Positions 29,461 through 38,193 are shown, counted from the first letter of the stretch. The stretch: DNA of 64,000 nt from Novosphingobium sp. 9 (GCF_025340265.1 NZ_CP022707.1:186001-250000), one strand, 5' to 3'. The notes: generated from the letters alone by a model not told the origin. Numbers and translations: made by a program.

Positions 29461-29922
29461 TCATTTCCAGCGGGCGAGATCGTCGTGGTCCTGCGCGCGC
29501 GGTTCGATCCATTGCCAGATGCCGCCACGACGCTCGCGCTTCCAGAACCACGATTCGCTCTTGAGGTGGTCCATCGCGAAGTCCGCAGCAGCGAAGGCAT
29601 CGCGGCGGTGGCGTGCCGCAGCGGCGACCAGCACGATCGGATCGCCGGGCGCCATCTCGCCGATACGGTGGAGGACCAGCAGCCCTTCCAGCGTCCAGCG
29701 CGCGGTGACCTCTGCCGCCAGTTGCTCCATCGCCGGAAGCGTGAGCGGCCCGTAATGCCGCAGTTCCAGCGCCTCGACGGCATTGGCCGCCTCCGCCGAT
29801 TCTGCGCGCACCTGCCCCAGAAAGCTGACCACGCCGCCCGCCTCGCCATGGCGGCGGGTGAAGCCTGCGAGTTCCGCCGTCGCATCGAAGGGCGCGGACA
29901 GCAGGCGAACGTCTATGGTCAT
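29461..29922 (-). CDS. moaE: molybdopterin synthase catalytic subunit MoaE
   Basis: The large subunit of molybdopterin synthase, which inserts two sulfurs into precursor Z (cPMP). GGVVSFLGQVRAES, ELRHYGPLT, RIGEMAPGDPIVLVAAAARH and a C-terminal HLKSESWFWKRER (catalytic Lys in the K-x-x-x-x-x-W-K block) match the family. At 153 residues it is normal. Its ATG overlaps the moaD stop by 4 bp, so the two subunits are translationally coupled. Confidence 0.94.
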   Translation of the reverse strand: MTIDVRLLSAPFDATAELAGFTRRHGEAGGVVSFLGQVRAESAEAANAVEALELRHYGPLTLPAMEQLAAEVTARWTLEGLLVLHRIGEMAPGDPIVLVAAAARHRRDAFAAADFAMDHLKSESWFWKRERRGGIWQWIEPRAQDHDDLARWK

Positions 29923-30161
29923 CCGCCCGAGACCGGCGGCAGGAAGGCGATCTCGTCGCCGTCGTTCAGCGCCACCGTGGCATCGTCCGCCAGCAGCACG
30001 CCGTTGACCGCCACCCGCACGCGAGGGCCTGCGAGGGCTTCAGCCAGTGCGGACGGCAGCGCGGCGCGCAAGGCGGCAAGATCGGGCACGAAGGCGGCTT
30101 CGCGCTCACCCGCGCCGGCCACGTCCTCCAGACGGCCGAGGAACACCAGTTTCAGCGCCAT
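29919..30161 (-). CDS. moaD: molybdopterin synthase sulfur carrier subunit MoaD
   Basis: An 80-residue ubiquitin-like sulfur carrier ending in the required Gly-Gly (FLPPVSGG), which is thiocarboxylated. RVAVNGVLLADDATVALNDG is the typical core. Lies between moaA and moaE. Confidence 0.93.
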   Translation of the reverse strand: MALKLVFLGRLEDVAGAGEREAAFVPDLAALRAALPSALAEALAGPRVRVAVNGVLLADDATVALNDGDEIAFLPPVSGG

Positions 30162-30165
30162 ACCC

Positions 30166-31196
30166 TCAGCCGCCCGTCATCGACATGTGCCGGGCAAGGG
30201 CAGGCTCGGCCCCGGCGCGGTCAATCGCGAAGGCGTGGCGGGCGGGCTTGATCGCCATCGCCACGTCGAGCGCCGCGCTGAGCGCCGCCTCGGGATCGTC
30301 GCTCCGCATCGCGGCGCGCAGGTCCACCTGCTCGCTGCCGCCAAGACAGGCATAGAGCTGGCCCGTCGCGGTGACGCGCACGCGGTTGCAGCCATCGCAG
30401 AAGTTGTTGGTGAGCGGGGTGATGAAGCCCAGCCGCCCGCCGGTTTCGGCCACATCGACATAGCGCGCGGGGCCGCCGGTGCGGTGGCTGCTGGGCGTCA
30501 GGGTCCAGCGGCGTTCCAGACTGTCCCGAACCTGTGTCAGCGGCAGATAATGATCGAAGCGATCCCCCTCGACCTCGCCCAGCGGCATCACCTCGATCAG
30601 GCTCATCGCAAAGCCCTGCCCGTGCGCCCAGGCCATGATTTCGCCGATGTCCGCCTCGTTCACGCCCTTGAGCGCCACGGTATTAATCTTGACCTTGAGC
30701 CCCGCCGCCTTCGCCGCCGCCAGCCCTTCCATCACCTGCCCCAGCGAATCGCGGCGGGTAAGCGCCTCGAACCGCGCGCGGTCGAGCGTGTCGAGGGAGA
30801 CATTGATGCGGCGCACCCCGGCATCGAACAGATCGTCGGCAAATTCGGCCAGTCGCGTGCCGTTGGTGGTGAGGGTGAGTTCCTCAAGCGCCCCCTGCCC
30901 GTCATCCGCCCCCACCCGGCGGCCGAGCGCGCGGATCAGGTCGATCACATCGCGGCGCACCAGCGGCTCGCCCCCGGTCAGGCGCAGTTTCGTGATTCCG
31001 CGCGCGATAAAGCCCAACGCCATGCGGTGCAGTTCATCGAGGCTGAGCACGTCCTTGCGCGGCAGAAAGGTCATCCGCTCGGGCATGCAATAGGTGCAGC
31101 GCAAGTCGCAGCGGTCCGTCACCGAGAGGCGCAGATAGCTGATCCGGCGCCGGAACTGGTCAACCAGAGGGGCTTGCAGGGGGCAGGCGCGATCAT
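30166..31196 (-). CDS. moaA: GTP 3',8-cyclase MoaA, 5' end out of frame
   Basis: A radical SAM enzyme that starts molybdenum cofactor synthesis from GTP. CDLRCTYCMPE holds the CxxxCxxC cluster, and LTGGEPLVRRD and LTTNGTRLA follow. The second cluster Cys set is NNFCDGCNRVR with a later YACLGG. The C-terminal GG required for activity is present (MTGG). The continuous frame begins only at GTG 31122, inside the conserved SVTDRCDLRC block. The missing N terminus PLVDQFRRRISYLRLS lies directly upstream in another frame and joins ATG 31196 (or 31214) if the GGGG run at 31169-31172 gains one base. Confidence 0.93.
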
Positions 31197-31214
31197 TGTC
31201 CTGCCATATAGCAT

Positions 31215-31565
31215 TCAGCCTGCGGCATTTCCATCAAGGCGCAACAATTGGCCCGTCACGCCGGGCACGCTCTCGAGCCAGTCGAGCGCGGCAGCGACCT
31301 GCGCCTCGTCGCCACCCTCCAGCGCGTTGACGCGCAAGGGGGCCTGCGCGCGGGCCAGCGACTGCACGGCGGCAAGGCGCCATTCGCGGTGTTCGTAGCT
31401 GGCGGCAGCGAACAGCAGGCACAGCAGTCCATCCGGTTGCGCAGCCGAAGCCTGCGCCGCCTCGGTCAGCACTTCCGGCAATACGCGCGCATGGAAGTCA
31501 GCCGCCGCATCGAGCGGGGCTTCGGGCAGACCGGAAATCCGGGCGGTAAAGGTCGCCGATGCCAA
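31215..31565 (-). CDS. small Rossmann-fold protein derived from short-chain dehydrogenases
   Basis: A 116-residue protein from TTG 31565 (ASATFTARISGLPEAP...). The C-terminal half preserves the layout of an SDR C terminus: WRLAAVQSLARAQAPLRVNA, a variable loop, then ESVPGVTGQLLRLDG. The cofactor-binding TGxxxGxG turn and the YxxxK catalytic motif are absent, so it should not be an active dehydrogenase. It sits between folB and moaA on the same strand with gaps of 13 and 0 bp. Function unknown; I infer a structural or regulatory role linked to pterin synthesis. Confidence 0.65.
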   Translation of the reverse strand: MASATFTARISGLPEAPLDAAADFHARVLPEVLTEAAQASAAQPDGLLCLLFAAASYEHREWRLAAVQSLARAQAPLRVNALEGGDEAQVAAALDWLESVPGVTGQLLRLDGNAAG

Positions 31566-31578
31566 GCCGCTGCGCCGA

Positions 31579-31950
31579 TCAGCGACGGTCGCGGGTGAGC
31601 GTGATGCCGATCTTCTCGCTGCTCTCGGCAATCGCGAGCTTGACGATCTTGACCGTGACGGCCTCGACCCGCTCGTCCTGCAGGAACAGCGTATCGCAGA
31701 TATGATCGGCGACGGCCTCGATCAGCTTGAAATGCACGCCCTCGGGCAGCGCTTCACGCGCCGCGAACTTGAGGTCCATGTAGTTCTTGCTGGCGGTCAG
31801 CGGCGTATCGGGCGTGTAGTGACGCTCCGGCGTGAGGCGCACCGCGATGGTGATGCGCAGGGGCTGGGGCTTGCCGGTTTCTTCGGAGAGGATGCCGGTG
31901 AGGACATCGACTTCGAAATCGGCGACTTCAAGAATGAGCGAATCGGCCAT
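31579..31950 (-). CDS. folB: dihydroneopterin aldolase
   Basis: A FolB-type pterin aldolase/epimerase of the tunnelling fold, 123 residues from ATG 31950 (MADSLILEVADFEVDVLTGI). LTASKNYMDLKFAAREALPEG and LIEAVADHICDTLF match the family. It makes 6-hydroxymethyl-dihydropterin for folate. An upstream ATG at 32001 adds an unconserved extension. Confidence 0.85.
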   Translation of the reverse strand: MADSLILEVADFEVDVLTGILSEETGKPQPLRITIAVRLTPERHYTPDTPLTASKNYMDLKFAAREALPEGVHFKLIEAVADHICDTLFLQDERVEAVTVKIVKLAIAESSEKIGITLTRDRR

Positions 31951-32025
31951 GATGGGAAGGCTCTCTAAAGCATTTTCGCCGCAGGTGAACGCCCGCAGCA
32001 CGGTTCAGATCGGCGAGAGCCCGAA

Positions 32026-32940
32026 TCAGGCCGGATTGGACCAGCGCGCAAAGATCGCGGTGGGCAGCATTCGGGGCCCCATATCCCCATCGACGCCATC
32101 CGTCGGCATATCCTCGCGCACAGCCAGATCGCCATGCTCGATGGTGCCCGGAAGATCGGCGAACAGCTCGTTCATCAGCCCGGCCAGCGCCAGCGAGGAC
32201 ATGCGCACGGCATAGACCGTCAGGAACAGGAAGCGGCTGTCTCCGTCCAGCAGACGGCGGCAATCGGCGAGCAGCGCGGGAAGATGCTCTTCCAGACGCC
32301 AGACTTCGCCTTCCGGCCCGCGACCGAACTTGGGCGGATCGAGAATGATGCCGTCATAGCGACGACCGCGACGCACTTCGCGCGCGGCGAACTTGGCGGC
32401 ATCGTCGATCATCCAGCGCACCGGACGGTCGTCGAGCCCTGCCAGCGCGGCATTCTCGCGCGCCTGCGCCACCGATTTCTTCGAGGCATCGACGTGCGTG
32501 ACGCGGCCATGCGCGGACAGCGCCATGGTGCCGACGCCGGTATAGCCGAACAGGTTCATCGTCTCGGCATCGCTGCGCCCGGCCAGTTGCTCGCGCATCC
32601 AGTCCCACACCGGCGCCATGTCCGGGAAGAAGCCGAGATGGCGGAACGGGGTGCACTGCGCGGTGAACGAGACCTCGTTCCACGCCAGCGGCCAGCCGTC
32701 GCGCGGCACGGCTTTATCAAACTGCCACCTGCCGCCGCCGTCCTCGTCGGAGCCGGGGACGAATTCGCCGTGGGCATCCCACTCATCGGAACGTGGCGTC
32801 CACATCGCCTGCGGCTCGGGGCGCACGAAGCGATAGTCGCCATAGCGCTCCAGCTTGCGGCCATGGCCCGAATCGACGAGCCCGTAATCGGCCCAGCCCT
32901 CACCGGAAAGGACCAGCGGCTGGGTGTTCAGCTGTGCCAT
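32026..32940 (-). CDS. class I SAM-dependent methyltransferase (RlmI-like rRNA methyltransferase type)
   Basis: A 304-residue methyltransferase. The SAM-binding motif I is MNLFGYTGVGTMALSAHG, then VTHVDASKKSVAQARENAAL and the catalytic-loop motif IILDPPKFGRG typical of RlmI/RlmK-like RNA methyltransferases. The PUA domain of RlmI is not obvious at the N terminus. Substrate is probably rRNA but unproven. It starts at ATG 32940, 13 bp after the thrC stop, so it is co-transcribed with thrC. Confidence 0.82.
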   Translation of the reverse strand: MAQLNTQPLVLSGEGWADYGLVDSGHGRKLERYGDYRFVRPEPQAMWTPRSDEWDAHGEFVPGSDEDGGGRWQFDKAVPRDGWPLAWNEVSFTAQCTPFRHLGFFPDMAPVWDWMREQLAGRSDAETMNLFGYTGVGTMALSAHGRVTHVDASKKSVAQARENAALAGLDDRPVRWMIDDAAKFAAREVRRGRRYDGIILDPPKFGRGPEGEVWRLEEHLPALLADCRRLLDGDSRFLFLTVYAVRMSSLALAGLMNELFADLPGTIEHGDLAVREDMPTDGVDGDMGPRMLPTAIFARWSNPA

Positions 32941-32953
32941 CGGAACCTGCCCG

Positions 32954-34354
32954 TCAGACCTTGGGCGCGGCGTGGCCGGCGACGAACTCGGCAATCGCCT
33001 CGTAGGTGCCGGGCAGCGAGACGAAGCGCTCCTCGCGCTCGAACAGATCGCCGATGCGGGCGGGCAGGCCGGGGCGCTGGCCGGTCGAGCGCTCGACCGC
33101 TTCGGGGAACTTGGCCGGGTGCGCGGTCGCCAGCGTGACCACCGGAACGCTCGCGTCGATGCCCGCAGCGCGCGCGGCAGCAAGGCCGCAGGCGGTGTGC
33201 GGATCGATCAGCTCGCCGCAGTTCTCCCAGGCCCAGCGGATCGCCTGCGCCATCTCGGTGCCATCGGTGCGGGCCGAGCGGAACAGCTTCGCCGCCCCTT
33301 CGCGCTGCGCATTGGTCAGCTGCATCGCCTTGGTGGCTTCGAAGCCCGCCATCTGCTCTGCAAGCGCCGCGCCGTCGCGACCGCCCAGATCGAACAGCAG
33401 GCGCTCGAAGTTTGAGGACACCTGAATGTCCATCGAAGGCGCGGCGGTGGGCGTGACGGTCCCTTGCGAATAGTCACCGTTCGACAGCGCGCGGTGCAGA
33501 ATGTCGTTGACGTTGGTGGCGACCACCAGCGTCTCGACCGGCAGGCCCATCTGCGCCGCGACATACCCGGCGAACACGTCGCCGAAGTTGCCGGTCGGCA
33601 CCGAGAACGCCACCTTGCGGTGCGGCGCGCCCAGCTGCAGCGCGGCGGCGAAGTAGTACACCACCTGCGCCATCAGGCGCGCCCAGTTGATCGAGTTCAC
33701 CGCGCCGATGGCGAAGCGGTCGGTCATCGCCGCGTCGTTGAACATGCGCTTCACCATCGCCTGCGCATCGTCGAACGATCCGTCGATGGCGATGTTATGG
33801 ACGTTGGGGGCGAGCACCGTGGTCATCTGGCGGCGCTGCACGTCCGAGACGCGGCCTTCGGGATGGATCATGAACACGTCCACCTTGGCGCGGCCCGCCA
33901 CGGCGTCGATCGCGGCCGAGCCGGTATCGCCCGAGGTCGCGCCGACGATGGTCAGGTTGCGGTCCGAACGGCCAAGGAACTCCTCGAAGAACAGGCCGAG
34001 CAGCTGGAGCGCGACGTCCTTGAACGCCAGCGTGGGGCCGTGGAACAGTTCGAGCACCCAGTGCTGTTCGTCCAGCTGGACCAGCGGCGTCACTGCCTTG
34101 TGCGCAAAGCGGCCATAGGCTTGCGTGGTCAGTTCCAGCAGGCGTTCGTAGGTCAGGCTGTCACCGACGAAAGGCAGCATGATCTTCGCGGCCAGCTCGG
34201 CATAGGGCAAACCCGCCATCGCCGCGATCTCATCGGCAGAGAAGCGCGGCCACTCGCGCGGCACGTAGAGGCCGCCGTCCGACGCGAGGCCGGCAAGCGT
34301 CGCGCCTTCGAAATCGAGCGCCGGTGCGCTGCCGCGAGTGCTGATGTAGTCCAT
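32954..34354 (-). CDS. thrC: threonine synthase
   Basis: A PLP enzyme that converts O-phosphohomoserine to threonine. The N terminus MDYISTRGSAPALDFEGATL and the PLP lysine block GPTLAFKDVALQLLGLFFEE are typical. SGDTGSAAI binds the phosphate, and VPTGNFGDVFAGYVA follows. It is about 466 residues. ATG 34354 has AAGGG just upstream; ATG 34366 is an alternative with GAAGGA close before it. Confidence 0.94.
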   Translation of the reverse strand: MDYISTRGSAPALDFEGATLAGLASDGGLYVPREWPRFSADEIAAMAGLPYAELAAKIMLPFVGDSLTYERLLELTTQAYGRFAHKAVTPLVQLDEQHWVLELFHGPTLAFKDVALQLLGLFFEEFLGRSDRNLTIVGATSGDTGSAAIDAVAGRAKVDVFMIHPEGRVSDVQRRQMTTVLAPNVHNIAIDGSFDDAQAMVKRMFNDAAMTDRFAIGAVNSINWARLMAQVVYYFAAALQLGAPHRKVAFSVPTGNFGDVFAGYVAAQMGLPVETLVVATNVNDILHRALSNGDYSQGTVTPTAAPSMDIQVSSNFERLLFDLGGRDGAALAEQMAGFEATKAMQLTNAQREGAAKLFRSARTDGTEMAQAIRWAWENCGELIDPHTACGLAAARAAGIDASVPVVTLATAHPAKFPEAVERSTGQRPGLPARIGDLFEREERFVSLPGTYEAIAEFVAGHAAPKV

Positions 34355-34534
34355 GGAGCCCTTCATTTCCTTCGGCGCCTGTAAATCTCGGCCTTCGGGG
34401 CGCGGTTAGCCGCAAGGGCGCGAAATGAAAAGCCCCGGAACGGGGGCAGTGGCGCAAGAATGTTCGAGGCAGACATAGGCGCCACACCCTGCGTCATGCC
34501 CGCGAGGCGTGCGCCGCAGCGCCCATCTCAACGT

Positions 34535-34635
34535 CGTCATTCCCGCGAAGGCGGGAATCCAGTTCCACCCTCTCGCCTTGGATCGAAGCTCGATGCGTTC
34601 CGCCAGACTGGATTCCCGCCTGCGCGGGAATGACG
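34535..34635. repeat. paired REP-like inverted repeats, copy 1
   Basis: Two facing copies of a short palindromic repeat. The left arm CGTCATTCCCGCGAAGGCGG continues GAATCCAGT to 34564, and the right arm ACTGGATTCCCGCCTGCGCG continues GGAATGACG (34607-34635), separated by about 43 bp. Each arm is itself a hairpin (TTCCCGC...GCGGGAA). The same pair recurs at 47871-47969. It lies between thrC and surf1. Confidence 0.85.
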
Positions 34636-34658
34636 AGGAATGGGGGTGAGGCCTACCC

Positions 34659-35264
34659 TCACCCCTTCTCCCACCGCTTGCGCAGGGCGAGGGCGTAGAT
34701 CGCCAGTGCCATCGCGGCGAAGGCGAACCACTGGATGGCGTAGGACAGGTGGTTGTTGGGCAGGTCCGCCGGATCGGGCAGCGCGTTGGGCTGCAGCCCG
34801 GCCAGCGGCGGATCGGCGACGAGGCGCTGGCCGGGCGCGATCATGCCGTGGACTTCGCCGCCCTGCCACGCCGTGCCCGCCATCGGGCTCTGCGACCAGC
34901 CCATCACCACCAGCGCGAAGCCGCCGCCGGGCAGCGCGCAGCGCGCGGTCTGTGCCATGCCCGATTCGCCCGCCGCATTGTGCCCCGCCATCGAGGACCG
35001 CTCGGTCACGGCGCTGCACATCAATTGCGCACGGCGATAGGTGAGTTCGTAGCCCTTGTCGGGATCGGTGGGCCACTGCGCGGGCCAGTCGACCTCGGCG
35101 ATCTGGGCGCGGGCCTCGGCAAAGCGGGCGAGCAGCGCCTCCTTCTCGTGCAGGCGGCGGATCTGCCAGAAGCCCAGCCAGACCATCATCGCCACGGCGG
35201 CGAGCACCACCGCGGTCGCCAGTACCGGCAGGCGATGGCGCGTTCGGGGGGCTGGGTCCGGCAT
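34659..35264 (-). CDS. SURF1 family cytochrome oxidase assembly protein
   Basis: An inner-membrane SURF1/Shy1 homologue that helps deliver heme a to oxidase subunit I. It has two terminal transmembrane helices: VLATAVVLAAVAMMVWLGFW near the N terminus, followed by QIRRLHEKEALLARF, and a C-terminal YAIQWFAFAAMALAIYALAL. RVLVVMGW-like FALVVMGWSQ and NNHLSYAIQWFAFA are the conserved blocks. It starts at ATG 35264, 38 bp after the coxC stop, as the last gene of the cox operon. Confidence 0.9.
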   Translation of the reverse strand: MPDPAPRTRHRLPVLATAVVLAAVAMMVWLGFWQIRRLHEKEALLARFAEARAQIAEVDWPAQWPTDPDKGYELTYRRAQLMCSAVTERSSMAGHNAAGESGMAQTARCALPGGGFALVVMGWSQSPMAGTAWQGGEVHGMIAPGQRLVADPPLAGLQPNALPDPADLPNNHLSYAIQWFAFAAMALAIYALALRKRWEKG

Positions 35265-35301
35265 GTCCGGCGCGGCCTCTCCCCCGCCTAAACCGAGCGC
35301 G

Positions 35302-36123
35302 CTACTCAACCACTGCGCCCCAGTTGCCCCAGACATAGACCGCCACGAACAGGAACAGCCACACCACGTCGACGAAGTGCCAGTACCACGCCGCCGCCTC
35401 GAACCCGAAGTGCTGGCGCGGGGTGAAGTCGCCCTTGTGAGCGCGGATCAGGCACACGATCAGCATGATCGTGCCGACGATCACATGGAAGCCGTGGAAC
35501 CCGGTCGCCATGTAGAACGCCGAGCCATAGGTGTTCACGCCGAAGGGGAACGGCGCGTGCAGGTATTCGTAGGCCTGTATCGAGGTGAACAGCAGACCCA
35601 GCACGATCGTCGCGGTCAGACCCTTCTTCAGCCCCTCGCGGTCGCCGTGGATCAGCGCGTGGTGGGCCCAGGTGACGGTGGTGCCCGAACACAGCAGGAT
35701 CAGCGTGTTGAGCAGCGGCAGGTCGAAGGCGTCGATCACCGCCTCCACTGCCTTGGGCGGCCATTGCCCGGCGACGGCCTCGGCCAGTTTCGAGGGGAAC
35801 AGCGAGAAATCGAAGAACGCCCAGAACCAGCCGACGAAGAACATGACTTCGGAGGCGATGAACAGGATCATGCCATAGCGCTGGTGCAACTGGACGACCG
35901 GGGTGTGATCGCCCGCCTTCGCCTCGTCGACGATCTTGGCGAACCACATCCACATCGAGGCGAGCAGGATCGCAAGACCCAGCCAGGGCACGAACGTGCC
36001 GCCCGGCATGTCGTGCATGAACAGCACCAGACCGGTGGTGGTCATCAGCGCGCCGATCGTCGTCGCCAGCGGCGCGATGTCCGGCGGGAGGATGTGATAA
36101 TCGTGATTCTTGACGCCTGACAT
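35302..36123 (-). CDS. ctaE: cytochrome c oxidase subunit III
   Basis: A seven-helix oxidase subunit of 273 residues from ATG 36123, with GAAGAGG upstream. SEVMFFVGWFWAFFDFSLFP, HHALIHGDREG, ATGFHGFHVIVGTIML and AAWYWHFVDVVWLFLF are the conserved subunit III blocks. It follows ctaG on the same strand, but with an unusual 300-bp gap that holds the three-hairpin repeat. Confidence 0.96.
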   Translation of the reverse strand: MSGVKNHDYHILPPDIAPLATTIGALMTTTGLVLFMHDMPGGTFVPWLGLAILLASMWMWFAKIVDEAKAGDHTPVVQLHQRYGMILFIASEVMFFVGWFWAFFDFSLFPSKLAEAVAGQWPPKAVEAVIDAFDLPLLNTLILLCSGTTVTWAHHALIHGDREGLKKGLTATIVLGLLFTSIQAYEYLHAPFPFGVNTYGSAFYMATGFHGFHVIVGTIMLIVCLIRAHKGDFTPRQHFGFEAAAWYWHFVDVVWLFLFVAVYVWGNWGAVVE

Positions 36124-36180
36124 GGCCTCTTCATCCCCGTTATCGACGGCCCGGCACACGGGCCTGTTGCTATGTTCTTA

Positions 36181-36207
36181 CGGCCCGGCGCTTTGCGGCC
36201 GGGTCTC
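36181..36207 (-). terminator. hairpin between the repeat element and ctaE
   Basis: A GC-rich inverted repeat around CCCGGCGC/GCGGCCGGG lies about 60 bp upstream of the ctaE start. It may be a terminator, attenuator or RNA-processing site inside the operon; there is no T run. Confidence 0.35.
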
Positions 36208-36282
36208 CCAGTTATTGCAGGTTAGCCTCACGCGCCCTTGCGGTCCAGCGCCTTCGGATCGGGCGTGGAAGGCACCTGTTCG

Positions 36283-36419
36283 ATAAATGCCCAGCAGGGC
36301 ATTTATGGCGCGGCACCAGCCCTCTCCCCCACCCTGCCACCCGCAGGATACTACCGTTGGGTGGCAGGGTGGGGGAGAAGGCCGGTGCCGCAAATTCGCT
36401 TTTCGCGAATTTTCAAACG
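36283..36419. repeat. three-hairpin palindromic repeat element, copy B
   Basis: The same design as 20293-20430. ATAAATGCCC-AGCA-GGGCATTTAT (36283-36306) comes first. A 33-bp stem with two wobble-type mismatches (36310-36342 with 36359-36391) follows, around a 16-nt loop starting GCAGGATACTACC. AAATTCGC / GCGAATTT (36392-36412) and then CAAACG close the element. It lies between ctaG and ctaE within the cox operon, right after the ctaG stop, so it could limit or process the operon mRNA. Confidence 0.85.
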
Positions 36420-36423
36420 AACT

Positions 36424-36972
36424 CTAACGCGTCTCATGGAAGGTATAGCTCAGCGTGATCTGCTGGACGTCCTTGTTGTCAGGATCGTTCAGGATCGCGG
36501 GGTCGATGTAATAGACCACCGGCATGCGCACTTCCTCACCGGGGCCGAGCGTCTGCGCGGTGAAGCAGAAGCACTGGATCTTGTTGAAGAAGCGCGCGGC
36601 CTGCTCGGGCTCGACATTGAAGCTGGCAGTGCCGGTTATCGGCTTGTCAGAGGTGTTCTTCGCCCAGAACAGCGCCATGTCGCGCGCGCCGATGGAGACG
36701 GTATCGGTCGCCTGCAAAGGCTTGAACTGCCACGGCATCCCGCGTTCCACATTGGCATCGAAGCGCACCGAGATCGTCCGGCCGGAATCGACAATCTGCG
36801 CGGCCTGCGCCTCGTCCACGCGGCGGGTGGTGCCGTCATAGCCGGTCGCCTCGCAGAAGATGCGGTAGAGCGGCACGGCGGCAAAGCCCATGCCCAGCAT
36901 CGCGCAGGCGACGCCCAGCGCCATCGCGCCGACCCGCAGGTTGCTGCGAGGCCGGGCGGGCGCCCCGGTCAT
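36424..36972 (-). CDS. ctaG: cytochrome c oxidase assembly protein CtaG/Cox11
   Basis: A copper chaperone that inserts CuB into oxidase subunit I. One N-terminal membrane helix (GAMALGVACAMLGMGFAAVP) is followed by YRIFCEATGYDGTT. An Ig-like periplasmic domain carries the copper-binding CxC in FNKIQCFCFTAQTLGPGE, then MPVVYYIDP and ITLSYTFHE. At 182 residues it is typical. The start overlaps the stop of the 57-residue gene by 4 bp. Confidence 0.94.
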   Translation of the reverse strand: MTGAPARPRSNLRVGAMALGVACAMLGMGFAAVPLYRIFCEATGYDGTTRRVDEAQAAQIVDSGRTISVRFDANVERGMPWQFKPLQATDTVSIGARDMALFWAKNTSDKPITGTASFNVEPEQAARFFNKIQCFCFTAQTLGPGEEVRMPVVYYIDPAILNDPDNKDVQQITLSYTFHETR

Positions 36973-37142
36973 CCCCCGTAGGCCCCGTGCGCCATCTTGG
37001 CGATGGAGATGAAGAACACCAGAATGACGAAAGCCGCCAGCACCAGCGCGGTCACGCGGCTGTTGCGGCGAATGGTGCGGCGCCGGGTCTCATCCGGACT
37101 GACGGTGTCAGTAACAGGATCGAGATCGGGCGCGCCGGTCAT
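36969..37142 (-). CDS. small single-helix membrane protein of the cox operon
   Basis: A 57-residue protein: MTGAPDLDPVTDTVSPDE, a basic stretch TRRRTIRRNSRVTA, one hydrophobic helix (LVLAAFVILVFFISIAK) and a short tail. It fits exactly between ctaB (4 bp downstream of it on the plus side) and ctaG, whose ATG overlaps its TGA. Small one-helix proteins occupy this position in many alphaproteobacterial cox operons and are thought to aid oxidase assembly; no specific family is claimed. Confidence 0.8.
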   Translation of the reverse strand: MTGAPDLDPVTDTVSPDETRRRTIRRNSRVTALVLAAFVILVFFISIAKMAHGAYGG

Positions 37143-37146
37143 CGCG

Positions 37147-38085
37147 TCAGAACGCCACGAAGCGGTCGAGCACCAGCGCCGCGAAGATCAGGAACAGATA
37201 GATCACCGAATAGGCGAAGAGCTGCTTTTCGGGGACCATGCGATCCCCCTCGCCCTGACGGGTACGCAGGCCGACGCGCAGCGAAAGCGCGAGGAACACC
37301 AGCGAGAGCACCATGGCGCTGAGGCCATAGACCGGCCCCGTCGCCTCGTGGGGCAGGAACCACGGCACCATCGAAAGCGGCAGCAGCAGCACCGCATAGC
37401 CCATGATGTGGCGGCGCGTCGCCTTCTCTCCGGCGACCACCGGCATCATCGGAATGCCGACCTTGGCGTAATCGCTCTTCACGAACAGCGCGAGCGCCCA
37501 GAAGTGCGGCGGCGTCCAGAAGAAGATGATCGCGAACAGCACCAGCGGCATCGGGGTGATGTGTCCGGTCGCCGCGATCCAGCCGATCAGCGGCGGGAAC
37601 GCGCCCGCGCCGCCACCGATGACGATGTTCTGCGGGGTGCGGGGCTTGAGCCAGATGGTGTAGATCACCGAGTAATAGAAGATCGAGACGAGCAGGATCG
37701 CGGCGGCCAGCCAGCCGATCGCCAGGCCCATCAGCAGCACCGAGGCAGCGCAGATGCCGATCCCGAAATCGCGCGCGGTCGAACGCTGGAGGCGCCCCTG
37801 CGGCAGCGGTCGGTTGGCAGTGCGGCGCATCCCGGCGTCGAGGTCCGCCTCCCACCACTGGTTGAGTGCGGCGGCGCCGCCTGCGCCCAGCGCGATGCAC
37901 AGGATCGCGGTGAAGCCCAGCACCGGATCGATCCGCACCGGCGCCGCGATCAGGCCGCAGATCGCGGTGAAGACCACCAGGCTGATGACCTTGGGCTTGG
38001 TCAGCGCCAGCAGGTCGCGCCACAGGGCCACCGGAGCGGCAGGCTGCGGGGAGGCTTCGGAAACAGACGTACGGGGGGGCATCAT
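37147..38085 (-). CDS. ctaB: protoheme IX farnesyltransferase (heme o synthase)
   Basis: A UbiA-superfamily membrane prenyltransferase that adds the farnesyl group to heme b. Asp-rich motif 1 is in [34 protein letters not shown] is the family block, and motif 2 is [15 protein letters not shown]. At 312 residues from ATG 38085 (ATGATG; 38082 is equally possible) it has normal size. Part of the cox operon after coxA. Confidence 0.94.
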   Translation of the reverse strand: MMPPRTSVSEASPQPAAPVALWRDLLALTKPKVISLVVFTAICGLIAAPVRIDPVLGFTAILCIALGAGGAAALNQWWEADLDAGMRRTANRPLPQGRLQRSTARDFGIGICAASVLLMGLAIGWLAAAILLVSIFYYSVIYTIWLKPRTPQNIVIGGGAGAFPPLIGWIAATGHITPMPLVLFAIIFFWTPPHFWALALFVKSDYAKVGIPMMPVVAGEKATRRHIMGYAVLLLPLSMVPWFLPHEATGPVYGLSAMVLSLVFLALSLRVGLRTRQGEGDRMVPEKQLFAYSVIYLFLIFAALVLDRFVAF

Positions 38086-38193
38086 GGCGGCGCCTATAAA
38101 ACCGTTTGCCGCGAATTTCGAGGTGGCAATATGTCCACCCCGTAAATTACGCCTTATCAATATGTTGGAGTAATTTTCCGCCACGTTTCGCGC

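Noticed and set aside
36424..36972. Truncation of ctaG by the three-hairpin element
   Set aside because: ITLSYTFHE is close to the normal Cox11 C-terminal end, so the protein looks complete even though the element starts right after its stop.
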